The notes under the pieces are model-generated. The model did not search any database and was not told the DNA's origin. It was given only the letters and a program-made list of their open reading frames with translations. From Bog-877 sp050734135 (GTDB lineage Bacteria > Chloroflexota > Dormibacteria > Aeolococcales > Bog-877), in NCBI GenBank assembly GCA_050734135.1, contig JBOHUG010000070.1, positions 62,001 through 126,000 of the forward strand: a DNA stretch of 64,000 nucleotides, given 5' to 3'. Numbering within the stretch: the first letter of the stretch is position 1; every line of letters begins with the position of its first letter. A program made the position numbers and the translations under genes. Positions 18,403-26,034 of this stretch are shown in pieces.

Positions 18403-19170
18403 TCAGGCTCGGACGGGAGTTACCTCCCGAAACTCCTGCAGGATCCTCGCCGACTTCAGCGGACGGTCCAGATGGTGCTCGAGGTGAGCGAGCAGGATCG
18501 ACTCCACCTCATCCCGCAACGCCGCCGGCCAGCGCAGCCGGCGCAGGAGTGGCAGGTCGCCCGCCTCCATCCGCCGGAGAATCCGCAGCGCCGCCGCGGA
18601 ACAGGTCAAGACGCCCAATTGCGAATTCCAGCAGCCGCCCTGAACCACTCCGCCCATCGACGGCAGGAAGCCCCCGTCCCGATCCTGGAGCTCCTCGCCG
18701 CAGAGGGTGCAGCGGTGAAGCTCCGGAAGGTAGCCGCCGCTGGCAGCGATTTGAAACGAGGTGAGCGCCAACTCCAGCCGGGCGTCCTCAGACAGATCCG
18801 CCATTCGCTCCCTGGCGGCGACCACCAAATGGTAGAGCTCGAGGTCCGGCTGACCCTCCTCCAGGGTCGCATCAACAAGCTCTGCCAGCACTCCACCGCA
18901 GGCGGTGCGGACGATGTCGGTGCCCGGCCAGGGCAGACCCACCGCCCGTGCCTGGGCCAGCACCGCCATGCTTCGCCCGGGGACCAGTAGGAGTTCGGAC
19001 CTGGTGAGCAGATCCAACCCCGCAGCGTTGCGCGCCGTGGCTCGACGAGCTCCCCGGGCCAGGACACTCAGCTTGCCCTGTTCACGGGTGAAGATCACCA
19101 GGACGCGGTCGGCCTCGGCGAAAGCTCGACGACGAAGCACGATTCCCTCGTCGCTGACCAGTTCCGGCAC
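18403..19170 (-). CDS. recO: DNA repair protein RecO
   Basis: A 255-residue recombination mediator that works with RecF and RecR to load RecA on gapped DNA. The N-terminal OB fold begins DEGIVLRRRAFAEADRVLVIFTRE with the LSVLARGARRATARN basic segment. The middle is helical, and a zinc-finger-like CTLCGE pair occurs near residue 157, with a later GGC rather than the usual C-x2-C, so the second half of the finger is degenerate. The C-terminal helical domain ends near HLEHHLDRPLKSARIL. The start lies 4 nt downstream of the CorC-type gene's stop, so both are probably in one transcript. Length is normal for the family. Confidence 0.93.
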   Translation of the reverse strand: MPELVSDEGIVLRRRAFAEADRVLVIFTREQGKLSVLARGARRATARNAAGLDLLTRSELLLVPGRSMAVLAQARAVGLPWPGTDIVRTACGGVLAELVDATLEEGQPDLELYHLVVAARERMADLSEDARLELALTSFQIAASGGYLPELHRCTLCGEELQDRDGGFLPSMGGVVQGGCWNSQLGVLTCSAAALRILRRMEAGDLPLLRRLRWPAALRDEVESILLAHLEHHLDRPLKSARILQEFREVTPVRA

Positions 19171-19173
19171 CAG

Positions 19174-20511
19174 CTAGGAATTCTCCAACGGAGCCGCCGG
19201 CGTGCTGGTGGGCGCAACTGGCTGGGCCGCCGGGGACCCACCGAACTCCTCGGCGAACGGGCGCTCGGAGCTCACCCGCACGGTGCGGATGGCGCGCCTG
19301 TCGATCTCCTCGACCGTGATGGTGACCCCGTCCCCGAGCTCCACTACGTCTCCTACCGAAGGGATCCTCCCCAGGTGGGCGTAGACCAGCCCGCCCACGG
19401 AGTCGAAGTCCTCGCCCTCTAGCCGCAGGTGGAGCAGCTCGTTGACATCGTCGAGGCTGACCGAGGCGCTGACGAGGGCCTCCATGGGTCCCACCAACTG
19501 GACCTCTTCCTGCTCCGCCAGGTCGTACTCGTCTCTGATCGGGCCGACGATCTCCTCCAGCAGGTCCTCGATCGTGACCAATCCAGCCGTGCCGCCGTAC
19601 TCGTCGACCACCACCGCCAAGTGGCTCTTGGCAAGCTGCATCTCCTGGAGCAGCTCCCCCAGCCGTTTGGCTTCCGGCACGAAGGTGGGTGGTCTGGCGA
19701 GGCTCCCCACCCGCAGCTCCTCGGCTCCGGCACCAGCCGTGTCGCCCAAAAGATCCTTGGCATAGACGACGCCAGTGATGTTGTCCACCGTCTCCTCGTA
19801 GACCGGGATGCGGCTGTGGCCGTGCGTCCTGATCTCGGCTATCGCCTCGGCCACGGTGGACTCAGCTGGCAGTGCGATCATCTGGACCCGGGGCACCATC
19901 ACCTCCCGAACCGGCTTGTCGGTCATCTCCAGCACCCCATGGATCATCTCCCGCTCCTCTTCTTCGACGATCCCCTCCTGCTCGCTGGCCAGAACCAGCT
20001 CCTTCAATTCCTCCTCAGTGAGGAATGGATTGCGCCGCCCCCCCTCTCCAGGCAGGACGCGGAAGAAGACAGCGGAGATGGCGGTCAGAACCGTGACCAC
20101 AGGACTCAGCACCCTGGTTGCAAGAGCGACCGGGCGCGCCGCCCGCCGGGACATGTTCTCGCTGTGCTGCAGCGCGTACGTTTTGGGGCCGAGTTCGCAG
20201 AACAGGAGCACCAGGATCGCCAGCGCCACCGCCGCCCAGAGCGCCGCCCCGGTACCGAGGCGCTCCTCGGCTAACAGGGTGGCGGCCGAGGAGGCGAGCA
20301 TCAGGGCTAGGGTGTTGGTGACCAGGATCGTCCCCAGGTAGCCAGCGGGGCTCCGGTGGAGCCGCTCCACCAGCGCTGCCTGAGAGTCGCCCTCCGACCG
20401 CCGCGCCCGAAGCCAGATGCGGCTGACGGAGGTGAGCGAGGTCTCGGCGGTGGCTGAGAGTCCGGCCAGGACCAGCGCGACCACGAGGACCCCAACCAGC
20501 CAGCCGCTCAT
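19174..20511 (-). CDS. CNNM/CorC-HlyC family membrane protein with CBS domains
   Basis: A 445-residue integral membrane protein. The N-terminal DUF21/CNNM domain has about four hydrophobic segments (GVLVVALVLAGLSATAETSL onward). A tandem CBS pair follows (VMVPRVQMIALPAESTVAEAI and HLAVVVDEYGGTAGLVTIEDLLEEIVG), and a C-terminal CorC_HlyC module (DEYDLAEQ to IRTVRVSSE) precedes a Pro/Ala-rich tail. Family members are linked to magnesium or cobalt efflux and their CBS domains bind adenine nucleotides. The GYGGTAG-type signature and LLGD linker are clear. It is immediately upstream of recO on the same strand. Confidence 0.93.
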   Translation of the reverse strand: MSGWLVGVLVVALVLAGLSATAETSLTSVSRIWLRARRSEGDSQAALVERLHRSPAGYLGTILVTNTLALMLASSAATLLAEERLGTGAALWAAVALAILVLLFCELGPKTYALQHSENMSRRAARPVALATRVLSPVVTVLTAISAVFFRVLPGEGGRRNPFLTEEELKELVLASEQEGIVEEEEREMIHGVLEMTDKPVREVMVPRVQMIALPAESTVAEAIAEIRTHGHSRIPVYEETVDNITGVVYAKDLLGDTAGAGAEELRVGSLARPPTFVPEAKRLGELLQEMQLAKSHLAVVVDEYGGTAGLVTIEDLLEEIVGPIRDEYDLAEQEEVQLVGPMEALVSASVSLDDVNELLHLRLEGEDFDSVGGLVYAHLGRIPSVGDVVELGDGVTITVEEIDRRAIRTVRVSSERPFAEEFGGSPAAQPVAPTSTPAAPLENS

Positions 20512-20677
20512 GGCGCGGTGGGCGCGGCGTGGCCCCGCCTCATCTGCCGGCGACCGGGAGTCGCCCAGCCGGTGGCTCTCCCACCCTCGCCCACGGGGAC
20601 CGGATCAGCAGCACGTTTGGTATGTCGGCGGGTGAGCCAGGGCTCATCTTCGGACCGAGTCTAGCAGGGGACCCAGA

Positions 20678-21631
20678 TCACCGAAATAGGGCCGAGACGC
20701 TCCTTCCTTCGTGAACCCGAACGATGGCTTCGGCGATCAGCGGTGCCACCGAGACCTGGGTCACTTTGGGACTGTCGGTGATCTCTTTGGCAAGGGCCAC
20801 ACTGTCGGTGACGACGACCTCGTCGACCGGGGACTCGTTCAGCTTCTCCAAGGCGCCTTGGCTGAGCACACCGTGGGTGGCCAGGAAGTCCACCGAGATC
20901 GCCCCCTTGCTTATCAGGGCGTGAGCCGCGCCGGCGAGGGTGGAGGCCGTCGAGATCAGATCGTCGACGAGAACGCAGCGGCTGCCCTCAACCTCTCCGA
21001 TGACGTTGAGGACCTCGATGTCATCGTCCCGCGGTCGCCGTTTGTCGATGATCGCCAGGGGCGAATCCAGCCGGCGCGCGATCGCCCGCGCCCGAGCCGT
21101 CCCACCCACGTCCGGCGACACCACTACCAGGGGTTGGCGACCGTGGCGGGCCCGGACATGAGCCGCCAGGATCTTGCTGGCGGTGAGGGCATCCACCGGA
21201 ATGTCGAAGAACCCCTGGATCGCCTCCGCGTGCAGGTCGAGAACGATCATCCGCTCGGCCCCAGCGACCTGAAGGAAGTTAGCCATCAACTTGGCGGAGA
21301 TGGGGTCGCGGGCCTGCGTCTTCTTCTCCTTGCGGGCGTAGCCGTAATACGGCATCACCGCGTTGATTCGGGCGGCGCTGGCACGGCGCAGCGCGTCTAG
21401 GATCACGAAGAGCTCCATGTAGTTGTCGTTCACCGGCGGACAGGTCGATTGGATCAGGAAGACGTCATGGCCCCGGACGGACTCCCCGATCTTCACGTCG
21501 AACTCCCCGTCCGCGAATCGGGTGATCTCCATCGGTGCCAGCGGCACTCCAACCTCCTCAGAAATCCTCCGGCCCAACTCGAGATTGGCGGTACCGCACA
21601 GCAGCATCAGCGGTCCTTCGGAGCCGTTCAC
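20678..21631 (-). CDS. prs: Ribose-phosphate pyrophosphokinase
   Basis: A 317-residue enzyme making PRPP from ribose 5-phosphate and ATP for nucleotide, His and Trp synthesis. Conserved segments are GTANLELGRRISEEVG, the flexible loop KKTQARDPISAKLMAN, the ATP/metal site DLHAEAIQGFFDIPVD, DVGGTARARAIARRL, and the PRPP-binding loop CVLVDDLISTASTLAGAA. The GTG at 21631 overlaps the glmU stop as GTGA and is preceded by GGAGAAGG, so a 16-codon upstream extension is rejected. The glmU-prs pair is a common conserved order in Gram-positive-type genomes and links UDP-GlcNAc and PRPP supply. Confidence 0.96.
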   Translation of the reverse strand: MNGSEGPLMLLCGTANLELGRRISEEVGVPLAPMEITRFADGEFDVKIGESVRGHDVFLIQSTCPPVNDNYMELFVILDALRRASAARINAVMPYYGYARKEKKTQARDPISAKLMANFLQVAGAERMIVLDLHAEAIQGFFDIPVDALTASKILAAHVRARHGRQPLVVVSPDVGGTARARAIARRLDSPLAIIDKRRPRDDDIEVLNVIGEVEGSRCVLVDDLISTASTLAGAAHALISKGAISVDFLATHGVLSQGALEKLNESPVDEVVVTDSVALAKEITDSPKVTQVSVAPLIAEAIVRVHEGRSVSALFR

Positions 21632-23016
21632 CCCTTCTCCTCCGGCCCCTGCGGGCGGTGCCGCCGCCGGGCGACCCAACCCAGAACGTTTCTCTGGCGT
21701 CCCCGCGAGACCGCCAGAGAACCCTCAGGCACATCCCCGGTGATTACCGATCCCGCCCCCGTGTAGGCGTCGTGACCCACCGTCACAGGCGCCACCAAGA
21801 TGGTTCCGCTGCCAAGCCGCACCCCGTCCTCGATCACCGTCCGATGCTTCACCTCTCCATCCCAATTGGCGGTGATGCTCCCGGCGCCGTAGTTGACGTC
21901 GCTGCCCACTTGGGCGTCCCCGACGTAGCTGAGATGGGGGATCTGACTTCTCTCCCCCACACGGCTCCGGACCACCTCCGTGAAGGTGCCCAGATGGGAT
22001 CCCGTACCCATCATCGATTCGGGGCGCACTCGGTTGAAGGGTCCGATATCCACTCCATCGGCCAGCTTACAGCCGCTGAGGTGGGACCGACCGACGCGAC
22101 AGCCATCCCCAACCTCGACATCCTCCAGCTCGGCAAACGGTCCGATCCGGCAGTCCGCCCCGATCCGGCTCCGCCCCCGGATGACTGTCCCGGGTGCGAT
22201 CACCGTGTCCCGACCGACCTCGACATCGCAGTCGATCCAGGTGGCCCGGGGATCGATCACGGTCACCCCCGCCAGCATCAGCCGTCGCAGGGTCCGGCGT
22301 TGCAGCGCCTCCTCGGCCTGGGCCAGCTGGACCCGATCGTTGACCTGGATCGGCTCGTCGCGGTCGGTTACCGCGACCGTGGACGCACCACCCGCGACGA
22401 GCTGCGGAATCCAGCTCAGGTAGAGCTCACCCTGGGCGTTATCCGCGCTGAGCTGCTCCAATGCCGCCCAGAGCCCGGGCAGGGCAAACGCGTAAGCCCC
22501 CAGGTTCACCTCGCCAGGCGCCTCATCCCATGGTTCATCGGCGTCCTCGACTATCTCCTTCAGGAGCCCTTGTGGAGATCTCACGATGCGGCCGTAGCCT
22601 CGGGCATCATCAAGGGTCGCCGTCAGTACCGCCGCCCCACAGCCGCCGCTCTGGACAGCTTCCAACAGTCGTCGGAACGAGGCCGCCTGCAGCAACGGCA
22701 TGTCTGCCGGCAGCACCAGCACCTGGCCCTGTCCGGACAGCGCGTCGCGGGCTTCAGCCAGAGCCGCGGCGGTTCCTTTGGGCTCGACCTGGAGCACCAA
22801 CTCGGCCCGCTCGGAGAGCCCGGCGCGAACTGCTTCCTCCAGTCGCGACACCACCAAGATCGGCCTCCCCGGGGTTGCCTCTTCGGCCACCCGCAAGGCG
22901 TGTTCAATCAGAGAAATCCCGGCGGCGGCATGCCAGACCTTGGGCACGCGGGACCGCATCCGCGTGCCTCTTCCGGCGGCGAGCACCACTGCCCGCGCAG
23001 CCGAGCGTTCGCTCAA
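21628..23016 (-). CDS. glmU: Bifunctional N-acetylglucosamine-1-phosphate uridyltransferase / glucosamine-1-phosphate acetyltransferase
   Basis: A 462-residue two-domain enzyme giving UDP-GlcNAc for peptidoglycan. The N-terminal uridyltransferase begins AVVLAAGRGTRMRSRVPK and includes LVLPADMPLL and GYGRIVRSPQG. The C-terminal acetyltransferase is a left-handed beta helix with hexapeptide repeats (GRDTVIAPGTVIRGRSRIGADCRIG; LSYVGDAQVGSDVNYGAGSITANWDG; the acetyl-CoA site near SGTILVAPVTVGHDAYTGAGSVI). The family motif N-Y-D-G at this site is here N-W-D-G, a mild substitution. It is coupled to prs by a 4 nt overlap. The start ATG at 23016 is close to the divergent enoyl-CoA hydratase promoter. 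Confidence 0.96.
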   Translation of the reverse strand: MSERSAARAVVLAAGRGTRMRSRVPKVWHAAAGISLIEHALRVAEEATPGRPILVVSRLEEAVRAGLSERAELVLQVEPKGTAAALAEARDALSGQGQVLVLPADMPLLQAASFRRLLEAVQSGGCGAAVLTATLDDARGYGRIVRSPQGLLKEIVEDADEPWDEAPGEVNLGAYAFALPGLWAALEQLSADNAQGELYLSWIPQLVAGGASTVAVTDRDEPIQVNDRVQLAQAEEALQRRTLRRLMLAGVTVIDPRATWIDCDVEVGRDTVIAPGTVIRGRSRIGADCRIGPFAELEDVEVGDGCRVGRSHLSGCKLADGVDIGPFNRVRPESMMGTGSHLGTFTEVVRSRVGERSQIPHLSYVGDAQVGSDVNYGAGSITANWDGEVKHRTVIEDGVRLGSGTILVAPVTVGHDAYTGAGSVITGDVPEGSLAVSRGRQRNVLGWVARRRHRPQGPEEKG

Positions 23017-23113
23017 ATTGCACCCCGCTGCCAGCCTGGTCCGTGAACTCGCCAGCGACTTCGGAGTATACCAACGGGCGTTTGTCGGAGAAGGTCCTGG
23101 CGAGCCCCGCCGT

Positions 23114-23119
23114 TATGCT
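23114..23119 (+). promoter_or_regulatory. -10-like hexamer for leaderless enoyl-CoA hydratase
   Basis: TATGCT lies 7 nt before GTG 23127. The hexamer itself contains the alternative ATG (23115), so spacing favours the GTG as the true start. Confidence 0.35.
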
Positions 23120-23126
23120 GCCCAGC

Positions 23127-23939
23127 GTGACTGCCAGTGCCGGGGGTCCTGACTCCCAGCTCATCATCTGTTCCCAGCCCGCGTCCGGAGTCAGCCACCT
23201 CGCGCTCAACCAACCTGAGCACCGGAACGCCCTGACCGAGGAGTTGGCGCGCGCCTTGCGGGCGGAGGTGGCCGCAGTCGCCGCCGACCCGTCGGCTCGA
23301 TCACTTATCGTGACCGGCAGCGGGACGGCCTTCTGCGCCGGGGCCGATCTGGGTGCGCTCGGTGCCACGGCTGCGACACCGGCTGCCAAACGAGCGGTCT
23401 TGGCCGACTACTACCGGGCCTTTCTGGATCTTCGCGACCTAGCGATCCCAACCATCGCGGCGGTTCAGGGCCCGGCGATCGGGGCGGGCTTGAACTTGGC
23501 TCTGTGTTGCGATCTGCGGCTCGTCGCGGACGATGCCCGCCTAGCCGGGCCCTTTGTCAAACTGGGCATTCACCCCGGGGGTGGCGCGACCTGGATGCTC
23601 ACCCGGGTAATCGGCTCCGCGGCAGCCCGAGAACTGCTCCTGCTCGGCCAGCCGATCAACGCCCAGCGCGCCCTGCAGTTGGGTCTCGCCAATCGACTGG
23701 TGCCGGCGTCTCAGCTGGCGGAAGCGGCCCTCGAGTGGGCGGTTTCCCTGGCGGCGCTTCCGGCTCCCGTGCTCCGCCACCTGAAGCGATCGCTGGCGCT
23801 GGCCGAGGCCGGCGAGAGTCTCGAGACTGTCCTCAGATTCGAAACCGAGGCTCAGGCCGAGGCGCTGGCTAGCGAGGACGCCCGCGAAGGCTGGGCGGCG
23901 CTGCGGGAGCACCGGCAGCCCCAGTTCCACGACCGCTAG
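23127..23939 (+). CDS. Enoyl-CoA hydratase/isomerase family protein
   Basis: A 270-residue crotonase-fold enzyme. HRNALTEELARALR, the first oxyanion-hole segment GTAFCAGADLGALG, and the second IAAVQGPAIGAGLNLALCCDLRLV are clear. PFVKLGIHPGGGATWMLTR follows; this position normally bears catalytic Glu in hydratases (here the region reads LGIHPGGG), so activity as a classical hydratase versus isomerase is uncertain. GTG 23127 is favoured over ATG 23115 by the -10 spacing. The 3' end overlaps nth by 71 nt in convergent orientation. Confidence 0.87.
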   Translation: MTASAGGPDSQLIICSQPASGVSHLALNQPEHRNALTEELARALRAEVAAVAADPSARSLIVTGSGTAFCAGADLGALGATAATPAAKRAVLADYYRAFLDLRDLAIPTIAAVQGPAIGAGLNLALCCDLRLVADDARLAGPFVKLGIHPGGGATWMLTRVIGSAAARELLLLGQPINAQRALQLGLANRLVPASQLAEAALEWAVSLAALPAPVLRHLKRSLALAEAGESLETVLRFETEAQAEALASEDAREGWAALREHRQPQFHDR

Positions 23940-24633
23940 CTGGCTTCGTCAGCTTCCCGCCCGCCTTGAGCGTCGAGGATGGGCACCAGGTCTCAAGGAT
24001 GCAGCCCCGGCACCGAGGGGTTCGAGCCAGGCAGACCTGGCGGCCGTGGAGGATCAGCCGGAGGCTGAGCCCGGTCCATTCCTCAGGGGGAACCATCCGG
24101 CACACCTCGGCCTCGATCTTGACCGGATCCTGGACCCGGACTAACCCGAGGCGGTTGCTGAGGCGGATCACGTGCGTGTCCACCGGAAAGCCCGGCTTCC
24201 CGAATGCCACCCCGAGGATGACGTTGGCCGTCTTGCGGCCGACTCCGGGCAACTGGACCAGCCCTTCCATGGTGTCGGGGACTTGACCTTGGAACTGGTC
24301 GCAGAGAGCGCGCCCCATACCCATCAGAGAACGGGCCTTGGCCCGGAAGAACCCGGTCGCGTGGATCAACTCCTCCAGTTCCTCCGGGCTGGCGCCAGCG
24401 TAGTCCGCCGCGGTTGCATAGCGGGCGAAGAGGGCGGGGGTCACCTGATTCACCTTCTCGTCCGTGGTTTGGGCGGACAGGATGGTGGCGACCAGCAGTT
24501 GCAGTGGATTGGCGTGAGTGAGAGCGCAGGCTGCCGGGTAACTCCTTGTTAGCGCAGTCGCCGTCGCCAGGGCGCGCTGGCGCGGTGTCCGGGGAAGATC
24601 CGGACCTGATGCAGGCTCGGAGAGGCCGCTCAC
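23869..24633 (-). CDS. nth: Endonuclease III
   Basis: A 254-residue base-excision-repair DNA glycosylase/AP lyase for oxidised pyrimidines. The helix-hairpin-helix LPGVGRKTANVILGVAFG contains the catalytic Lys, and the following PVDTHVIRLSNRLGLV carries the catalytic Asp. The C-terminal CLARTPRCRGCILETWC is the C-x6-C-x2-C-x5-C [4Fe-4S] cluster of the family. LLVATILSAQTTDEKVN is the conserved N-terminal region. GTG 24633 is chosen; a TTG at 24699 would add 22 residues but would overlap the divergent cupredoxin start. A basic Gly/Ala/Pro-rich tail extends past the cluster and overlaps the enoyl-CoA hydratase 3' end. Confidence 0.93.
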   Translation of the reverse strand: MSGLSEPASGPDLPRTPRQRALATATALTRSYPAACALTHANPLQLLVATILSAQTTDEKVNQVTPALFARYATAADYAGASPEELEELIHATGFFRAKARSLMGMGRALCDQFQGQVPDTMEGLVQLPGVGRKTANVILGVAFGKPGFPVDTHVIRLSNRLGLVRVQDPVKIEAEVCRMVPPEEWTGLSLRLILHGRQVCLARTPRCRGCILETWCPSSTLKAGGKLTKPASGRGTGAAGAPAAPPSLRGRPR

Positions 24634-24662
24634 CGGCTCTGACTCGGCGGGCTTGGGGCGGC

Positions 24663-24668
24663 TATCCT
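24663..24668 (+). promoter_or_regulatory. -10-like hexamer for leaderless cupredoxin lipoprotein
   Basis: TATCCT ends 6 nt before ATG 24675; no Shine-Dalgarno lies between. Another instance of the recurring pattern. Confidence 0.4.
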
Positions 24669-24674
24669 GAAGCC

Positions 24675-25169
24675 ATGCTGGCGGGCCGATGGCACACAAC
24701 GGCTGCGCGACTCACCCGTCGCGGCGCCGGGGCGATGGCCACCACTCTGGTGCTGAGCTCGCTCCTGGTTGGCTGCGGCTTTTTCGGGATCAACGGTACC
24801 CCCGGAGGCGCGCACAACCCGATCCAACCGGGCAATCAGGTCAAGCAATCTGACTCCAACCTCAAGATCAAACAAATCGCCTCGCCCCCCCAGAATCCCG
24901 AGTACCGCATCATCATCTACCACAACGTGGACACCGTGGGCTCGTTCGTCCCCGACAAGATGACGGTGCCGGTGGGGGCTACTGTGGAGTGGGCCTGGAC
25001 CGATCAGTACGACCAGCACAATGTCTGGTGGATCGACACCAACCTAGTCAACTCCCCTACCAAGGGCTCCGGCTACCGCTGGGCGGTGCAGTTCCTGACT
25101 CCGGGGACCTACGACTACTACTGCACCCTTCACCCCGGTATGCAGGGCACCGTGATTGTCACGGGGTAG
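24675..25169 (+). CDS. Cupredoxin-fold blue copper lipoprotein
   Basis: A 164-residue exported protein. A basic N-terminus and hydrophobic run end in a lipobox (SLLVGC, about residues 30-35), predicting a membrane-anchored extracytoplasmic lipoprotein. The C-terminal approximately 95 residues form a plastocyanin/azurin-like domain: DKMTVPVGATVEWAWTD, first copper His in QHNVWW, and the C-x4-H-x4-M-like loop YYCTLHPGMQGTVIV that supplies Cys, His and Met. All four type 1 copper ligands are therefore present. It is transcribed towards the Rieske/cytochrome b/CydA-like operon that begins across a convergent junction, so it is a candidate soluble-face electron carrier for that complex (inference from location only). 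Confidence 0.88.
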   Translation: MLAGRWHTTAARLTRRGAGAMATTLVLSSLLVGCGFFGINGTPGGAHNPIQPGNQVKQSDSNLKIKQIASPPQNPEYRIIIYHNVDTVGSFVPDKMTVPVGATVEWAWTDQYDQHNVWWIDTNLVNSPTKGSGYRWAVQFLTPGTYDYYCTLHPGMQGTVIVTG

Positions 25170-25590
25170 CCGCCCGCGTCTCCGAGTTGCCAGCGGGCTG
25201 GCCCCGGCCATCGCTGTTGCCGGAGTGCTGCTCTCCAGCTGCGTCGGTCCTTCCATCGCCGCCGAGGCAGCGCTTCACCAGTGGCTGGCTGACATCAGAA
25301 TCCATTCGGTGGCATATGCCTACACCCTGCTCAGCACCCACGCCGAGGAACAGACGAATTACGACATTTTCTTCAACGGGGTCAACGCGAGCCGCGCCTC
25401 GTTCAAGGTGCTCTCGCTCAAGGTGATCTCCGCCGACGATGTCACGGCTCTGGTACGGGTCCAGAACCCGGGCGGGGCGCCGTCGACCACGGTCAAGGTG
25501 CAAGTGGTCGAGGAGGGCAATGGCGGCGACTGGTTGGTGGCGGCTCCCTTCTCGACCCGGGGCGCCCGCGCCATCGCGGAGTTCAAGTAG
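25156..25590 (+). CDS. Small lipoprotein of unknown function
   Basis: A 144-residue protein overlapping the cupredoxin gene by 14 nt, hence probably co-expressed. After a basic start, a hydrophobic segment ends in a lipobox (VLLSSC, about residues 24-29). The remainder (AALHQWLADIRIHSVAYAYTLLS to GGDWLVAAPFSTRGARAIAEF) resembles NTF2-like or DUF4878-type lipoproteins in pattern (helix, then three or four strands with terminal W-L-V), but I do not recognise the family firmly. The start could be TTG 25156 or GTG 25186; both keep the signal peptide partly or fully. It converges with the respiratory operon. Confidence 0.7.
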   Translation: MSRGSRPRLRVASGLAPAIAVAGVLLSSCVGPSIAAEAALHQWLADIRIHSVAYAYTLLSTHAEEQTNYDIFFNGVNASRASFKVLSLKVISADDVTALVRVQNPGGAPSTTVKVQVVEEGNGGDWLVAAPFSTRGARAIAEFK

Positions 25591-25605
25591 CCCGCCCGGG
25601 ATCGG

Positions 25606-26034
25606 TCAGGCGCTGGTCGAGGTCGAACCACCGGGTGGGTTGCGCCGTGCTGCCGCGGCTCGAGGCGGGAAGTCGCTGCCCTTTTGGAGCATTGCCAGCA
25701 GGTGGTCGGAGATTCCCTGTTCGCGGAGCTTCTGCCAGCCTTCTTTGAGGGTGAGCTCGGTGGTGACGACGACATCATCTCCAACCAGCTTGACCTCCCA
25801 CTCCAAGGCCTCCAGGCGGCGCAATACGTCGGAGTAAAGCGTCAACCGGCTCTTGATTGTGTTGCCCACCGCGGCCATCCGGACCGAGACCGGCAGATGG
25901 TCGAGGGTCGGCCGATCGGCGAAGGCGAAACTGCGCACCTCGAAGTAGGTAGCAAGCTCGGTCGGAACCGGCTCCTGGGTGACCTGCGCGAATTCCGAGC
26001 TCGGCTGCCGCAGGGGACGCAGCACCAGCCTCAC
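25606..26034 (-). CDS. Hypothetical soluble protein, last gene of respiratory operon
   Basis: A 142-residue protein I do not recognise. It has no membrane segment or signal peptide. The middle is amphipathic (TLYSDVLRRLEALEWEVKLVGDDVVVTTELTLKEGWQKLREQG), suggesting alternating helix and strand, and the tail is Arg/Ala/Ser-rich and likely disordered. Its ATG overlaps the stop of the CydA-like gene as ATGA, so it is translationally coupled to the complex and may be an assembly or accessory factor (inference). Homologues, if any, should be sought next to CydA-like genes in other genomes. Confidence 0.7.
   Translation of the reverse strand: MRLVLRPLRQPSSEFAQVTQEPVPTELATYFEVRSFAFADRPTLDHLPVSVRMAAVGNTIKSRLTLYSDVLRRLEALEWEVKLVGDDVVVTTELTLKEGWQKLREQGISDHLLAMLQKGSDFPPRAAAARRNPPGGSTSTSA

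Noticed and set aside
21535..23046. 503-residue plus-strand frame opposite glmU
   Set aside because: Shadow of glmU in a GC-rich genome; composition is Pro/Arg/His-rich with no domain, and glmU motifs are unambiguous.
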